A DNA stretch of 64,000 nt. Origin: Nematostella vectensis (Eukaryota > Cnidaria > Anthozoa > Actiniaria > Edwardsiidae). How positions within the stretch are numbered: the stretch's first letter is position 1; each line of letters begins with the position of its first letter. The position numbers and the translations under genes were made by a program. The notes beneath the pieces are model-generated. The model was not told where the DNA came from. It worked only from the letters and a program-made list of their open reading frames with translations, and did no database searches. Shown here piece after piece: positions 57,101-63,100 of this stretch. Where the stretch lies: NCBI RefSeq assembly GCF_932526225.1, contig NC_064045.1:14194442-14258441 (forward strand), written 5' to 3'.

Positions 57101-60100
57101 CTACCCTAGTGGACTGTACAGGAGCTACCCTAGTGGACTGTACAGGAGCTACCCTAGTGGACTGTACAGGACCTACCCTAGTGGACTGTACAGGACCTAC
57201 CCTAGTGGACTGTACAGGACCTACCCTAGTGGACTGTACAGGACCTACCCTAGTGGACTGTACAGGACCTACCCTCGTGGACTGTACAGGACCTACCCTA
57301 GTGGACTGTACAGGACCTACCCTAGTGGACTGTACAAGACCTACCCTAGTGGACTGTACAGGACCTACCCTAGTGGACTGTACAGGACCTACCCTAGTGG
57401 ACTGTACAGGACCTACCCTAGTGGACTGTACAGGACCAACCCTAGTGGACTGTACAGGACCTACCCTAGTGGACTGTAAAGACCTACCCTAGTGGACTGT
57501 ACAGGACCTGCCCTTGTGGACTGTACAGGACCTACCCTAGTGGACTGTACAGGACCTACCCTAGTGGACTGTACAGGACCTACCCTTGTGGACTGTACAG
57601 GACCTACCCTAGTGGACTGTACAGGACCTACCCTTGTGGACTGTACAGGACCTGCCCTAGTGGACTGTACAGGACCTACCCTAGTGGACTGTACAGGACC
57701 TACCCTAGTGGACTGTACAGGACCAACCCTAGTGGACTGTACAGGACCTACCCTAGTGGACTGTACAGGACCTACCCTAGTGGACTGTACTGGACCTACC
57801 CTAGTGGACTGTACAGGACCTACCCTAGTGGACTGTACAGGACCTACCCTTGTGGACTGTACAGGACCTACCCTAGTGGACTGTACAGGACCTACCCTAG
57901 TGGACTGTACAGGACCTACCCTAGTGGACTGTACAGGACCTACCCTAGTGGACTGTACAGGACCTACCCTAGTGGACTGTACAGGACCTACCCTAGTGGA
58001 CTGTACAGGACCTACCCTTGTGGACTGTACAGGACCTACCCTAGTGGACTGTACAGGACCTACCCTAGTGGACTGTACAGGACCTACCCTAGTGGACCGT
58101 ACAGGACCTACCCTAGTGGACTGTACAGGACCTACCCTAGTGGACTGTACAGGACCTACCCTAGTGGACTGTACAGGACCTACCCTAGTGGACTGTACAG
58201 GATCTACCCTAGTGGACTGTACAGGACCTACCCTAGTGGACTGTACAGGACCTACCCTAGTGGACTGTACAGGACCTACCCTAGTGGACTGTACAGGACC
58301 TACCCTAGTGGACTGTAAAGACCTACCCTAGTGGACTGTACAGGACCTACCCTTGTGGACTGTACAAGACCTACCCTAGTGGACTGTACAGGACCTACCC
58401 TAGTGGACTGTACAGGACCTACCCTAGTGGACTGTAAAGACCTACCCTAGTGGACTGTACAGGACCTACCCTTGTGGACTGTACAGGACCTACCCTAGTG
58501 GACTGTACAGGACCAACCCTAGTGGACTGTACAGGACCTACCCTAGTGGACTGTACAGGACCAACCCTAGTGGACTGTACAGGACCTACCCTAGTGGACT
58601 GTACAGGACCTACCCTAGTGGACTTACAGGACCTACCCTAGTGGACTGTACAGGACCTACCCTAGTGGACTGTACAAGACCTACCCTAGTGGACTGTACA
58701 GGACCTACCCTAGTGGACTGTACAGGACCTACCCTAGTGGACTGTACAGGACCTACCCTAGTGGACTGTACAGGACCTACCCTAGTGGACTGTACAGGAC
58801 CTACCCTAGTGGACTGTACAGGACCTACCCTTGTGGACTGTACAGGACCTACCCTTGTGGACTGTACAGGACCTACCCTAGTGGACTGTACAGGACCTAC
58901 CCTAGTAGACTGTACAGGACCTACCCTAGTGGACTGTACAGGACCTACCCTAGTGGACTGTACAGGACCTACCCTAGTGGACTGTACAGGACCTACCCTA
59001 GTGGACTGTACAGGACCTACCCTAGTGGACTGTACAGGACCTACCCTAGTGGACTGTACAGGACCTACCCTAGTGGACTGTACAGGACCTACCCTAGTGG
59101 ACTGTACAGGACCTACCCTAGTGGACTGTACAGGACCTACCCTAGTGGACTGTACAGGACCTACCCTAGTGGACTGTACAGGACCTACCCTAGTGGACTG
59201 TACAGGATCTACCCTAGTGGACTGTACAGGACCTACCCTAGTGGACTGTACAGGACCTACCCTAGTGGACTGTACAGGACCTACCCTAGTGGACTGTACA
59301 GGACCTACCCTAGTGGACTGTAAAGACCTACCCTAGTGGACTGTACAGGACCTACCCTTGTGGACTGTACAGGACCTACCCTAGTGGACTGTACAGGACC
59401 TACCCTAGTGGACTGTACAGGACCTACCCTAGTGGACTGTAAAGACCTACCCTAGTGGACTGTACAGGACCTACCCTTGTGGACTGTACAGGACCTACCC
59501 TAGTGGACTGTACAGGACCAACCCTAGTGGACTGTACAGGACCTACCCTAGTGGACTGTACAGGACCTACCCTAGTGGACTGTACAGGACCTACCCTAGT
59601 GGACTGTACAGGACCTACCCTAGTGGACTGTACAGGACCTACCCTAGTGGACTGTACAGGACCTACCCTAGTGGACTGTACAGGACCTACCCTAGTGGAC
59701 TGTACAGGACCTACCTAAGTGGACTGTACAGGGCCTACCCTAGTGGACTGTACAGGACCTACCCTTGTGGACTGTACAGGACCTACCCTAGTGGACTGTA
59801 CAGGACCTACCCTTGTGGACTGTACAGGACCTACCCTAGTGGACTGTACAGGACCAACCATAGTGGACTGTACAGGACCTACCCTAGTGAACTGTACAGG
59901 ACCAACCCTAGTGGACTGTACAGGACCAACCCTAGTGGACTGTACAGGACCTACCCTAGTGGACTGTACAGGACCTACCCTAGTGGACTGTACAGGACCT
60001 ACCCTAGTGGACTGAACAAGACCTACCCTAGTGGACTGTACAGGACCTACCCTAGTGGACTGTACAGGACCTACCCTAGTGGACTGTACAGGACCTACCC

Positions 60101-63100
60101 TTGTGGACTGCCCATGCGTGTTGTACATCTCCTTCATGTGTATCGCACCCCCGTCCACAACAGTAATATTTTCGCACTTGCGCAGTACGCCATCCACTTC
60201 CACCGTTACCCCGGCGACGCGCAGCTCGCCCTGCATGGTGGTGAGCCCCCCCTGATATATCACCATATCCATGGGGAGGTGGGAGCGCAGGGAGAGGAAT
60301 GTCTGGTTGAAGCCAAGATGTAGCTTGCCGCTCCTGTCGCCCTCCATTCGACCTATACAAAGATAGCGTCATTATCAAAATAATACTATTATTATTTCAT
60401 AATTGTTGGCATTACTAAATCGTTGAGTACATGGCAAGGGAGAAGGGGAAGAGGGGTAAGGAATATTCAAAGCCATCGACGTTGCTTGACGTGAGCCATT
60501 GTTTGTATGAAACATTCGTAAGGTGCGAAAAATTGCTAAATAAAACTATTATACAGGACCGTAACAAAGGTTGGATCACTGGGGGCATGTGCCCCCCATA
60601 CAATATTTTCATAAATTATAAGAAAATGACCAGAAGGGGCGTGTCTGTGACCCACCCCAAAACCCTACGTGGCCAGCTAAGACACTGATATACCATACTT
60701 ATACTTACACTTCAGTTGCTGAAATACTATTCATGTAATATGGGAATGCTTATAAACTATGCTTTGTTATATTATGTTATACATGATGCCTATCTCTTTC
60801 CTTTTCTTCTATTTCTGATTTGGTCCTTAACATAACATTTGTTTCAAGGGAAAACCACGTAAACTATCTTCTTACCAATAATGATGGAAATAGAGTTGCG
60901 GGTAGCCTGTGGTTTGATAAATGCCAGCTGCGCTCCGCCGTACAGATGGATCTCTTCAAGTTCCACGTCACTCTCATTAGCCCCCAGTTCTCTCTCATCC
61001 AGAGTGAGCCAGACACGGGCCGAGCCATAGTACGAGAAGTCTGGGTACGAACGGCTTAGATTGGTCCTGGGGTCCCGGGGTACACGTCCCAGCGCATTGA
61101 TGTATAATGTTCTGTCAAAATCAAAGTCAAAATCTTTATCTAGTGAAGGTCACATAAAAAGAGCATGTTTTGAAGCACTTTGGTGAGACAATCTCTTGAT
61201 TCTTGTTTTCTTACTAAACTAATTCGCTTCAATCCTAAGAAATATGGTGATGCAGTGATATATCAATATCCAAATCAAAATCAAAGCAGCAACATTGTAA
61301 TTTAAATCGACGTTAAGTCGACATTTTTTGTGTTTTGACAGACTTTTTTTAATAGACAAAAAAAAATTCATGCCAAGCACACAATGACCACACCTTATGA
61401 CGCTTAAAACAAGATTCTGGCCCAAAATTGCCATCTTTAACTTATCGAACTCCCCTAACTAAAGACCTTCTAGTGAAATGAATAAAACCAGCTCGATTCA
61501 TTCTTGACAGGTTTCTTCGGTAGAAAAAACGGCCTTACCGGTTCTGTACCCATTTGGAGCCATTGATTGGTTCATTCTCAATCTGCAGAAGCCTATCAGC
61601 GTGGGCCGCGTCATCCATGCGATCATGACCATACGTGGCGTTATTACCAGGCACATCGTCCAGGAAGATGGTCCCAGGGCCCCCGGGCTCGTACGAGCTT
61701 GCCCCACCAGCAGCCAGGAACTTGCCCAGAAAATGGTTCTCGCGATAATACAAAGCAATTCTCCCTGCCCCACCACCACCCCCATAGTATCCTGTCGACA
61801 TGTCGCCTGACCCCCCGGATGCGTCTATGTCGCCATCACCATGGATACGGGAGGTGTAGATCAGGATGCTACCCCCGCTTCCTCCACCACTTCGTGTAGC
61901 CTGACCATTACCTCCACGGGATGAGATTGTCCCATCAACTGTAAGAGTATCGTGAGCAAGAATTTGCAGTCTCCCCCCACCTCTTCCCCCAGTAAAGGGA
62001 AATACTTCCGAGCCACCGGTACTTCCGGTGTTATTGGGGATTCTATAGTTCCCGTATGAGACGCCGACGCGTGATTGGCCGTTGCCTTGTCCTCCGTGAC
62101 CCCCGTGTCCGGCTCCTGAGGAGCCTGTTGCGTGACCATATCCGTCACCATGGAAGCGAGTATTGCGTGACGGGGCTAGGGCGTCAAAAGACAGTTCGGC
62201 GAAAGGCTCCACGGTAATGTTCTTGTAGTCTAGAGTAAGACTGTTGGCTTGGACCTGAAAACACCGCAAAGGAATAGTCAAAAACATTTCTATTCTACCG
62301 AAAAGAACGTGCGAATATATGTAAATGATCTCTATACTATCTAAAGAAAGGCATCCTTAAAACTGCCCGGCTGTGTTTTTTTTTCTACGGAAATAGCCAG
62401 GTGTTCACAAGAGGTCCATCTAGAGGGACAAGCAAATTTTATGTCTTTACAAAAGAAACTCAAACGTGCCTTCAAGGGCCGCCATTTTATTTGTAAATGG
62501 TTGTTTGGGAAAGCTAGTCTCATAACTGTAAATCCGCGTGTGATAGTGATACCAACACGGACTACAGTGATACCTACCCGGACTACAGTGATACCTACCC
62601 GGACTACAGTGATACCTACCCGGACTACAGTGATACCTACCCAGGGGCGGATCTAGTTTTTGGCTAAAGGGGGGGGTTTGGCTCAGTGACAAAGGGGGGA
62701 GGGGGTATTTTTTTTTGTTACATATGGCTTTCTGGAAGCCCAAGGGGGGGTTAAACCGCCTAAACCTTCCCTCTAGATCCGGCTCTCTACTGCCAGCCTA
62801 CAGTGATACCTACCCGGCCGCCTCCGCGTATGTCAAATGTTTTGCCGCGAAACTCAACGGTGAGCGGATCCTCTCTCTCTACCGATAAGAAGCCATTCGT
62901 CTGCACTGTCACGTGATCCAAAGAGAATCTAATGGACACACAATGTGAGCGACAAAGAAGCTCCATCTTAAAACATCCAGTCGCTATTTCCTTGGTTTAG
63001 CTATTCACTCATTTATTTTTCTTATAAAAGCAAATAAAAGAAATTAAACGAAGAGATGATTAGTGCGATAAAAGCAATTCATTAGAAACTGTCTGCAACG

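Noticed and set aside
53870-60015. Long plus-strand frames encoding VDCTGPTL repeats (up to about 600 residues)
   Set aside because: They are the reverse side of the intronic 24-bp array. The unit length divisible by three keeps all such frames open, and there is no splice or start context.
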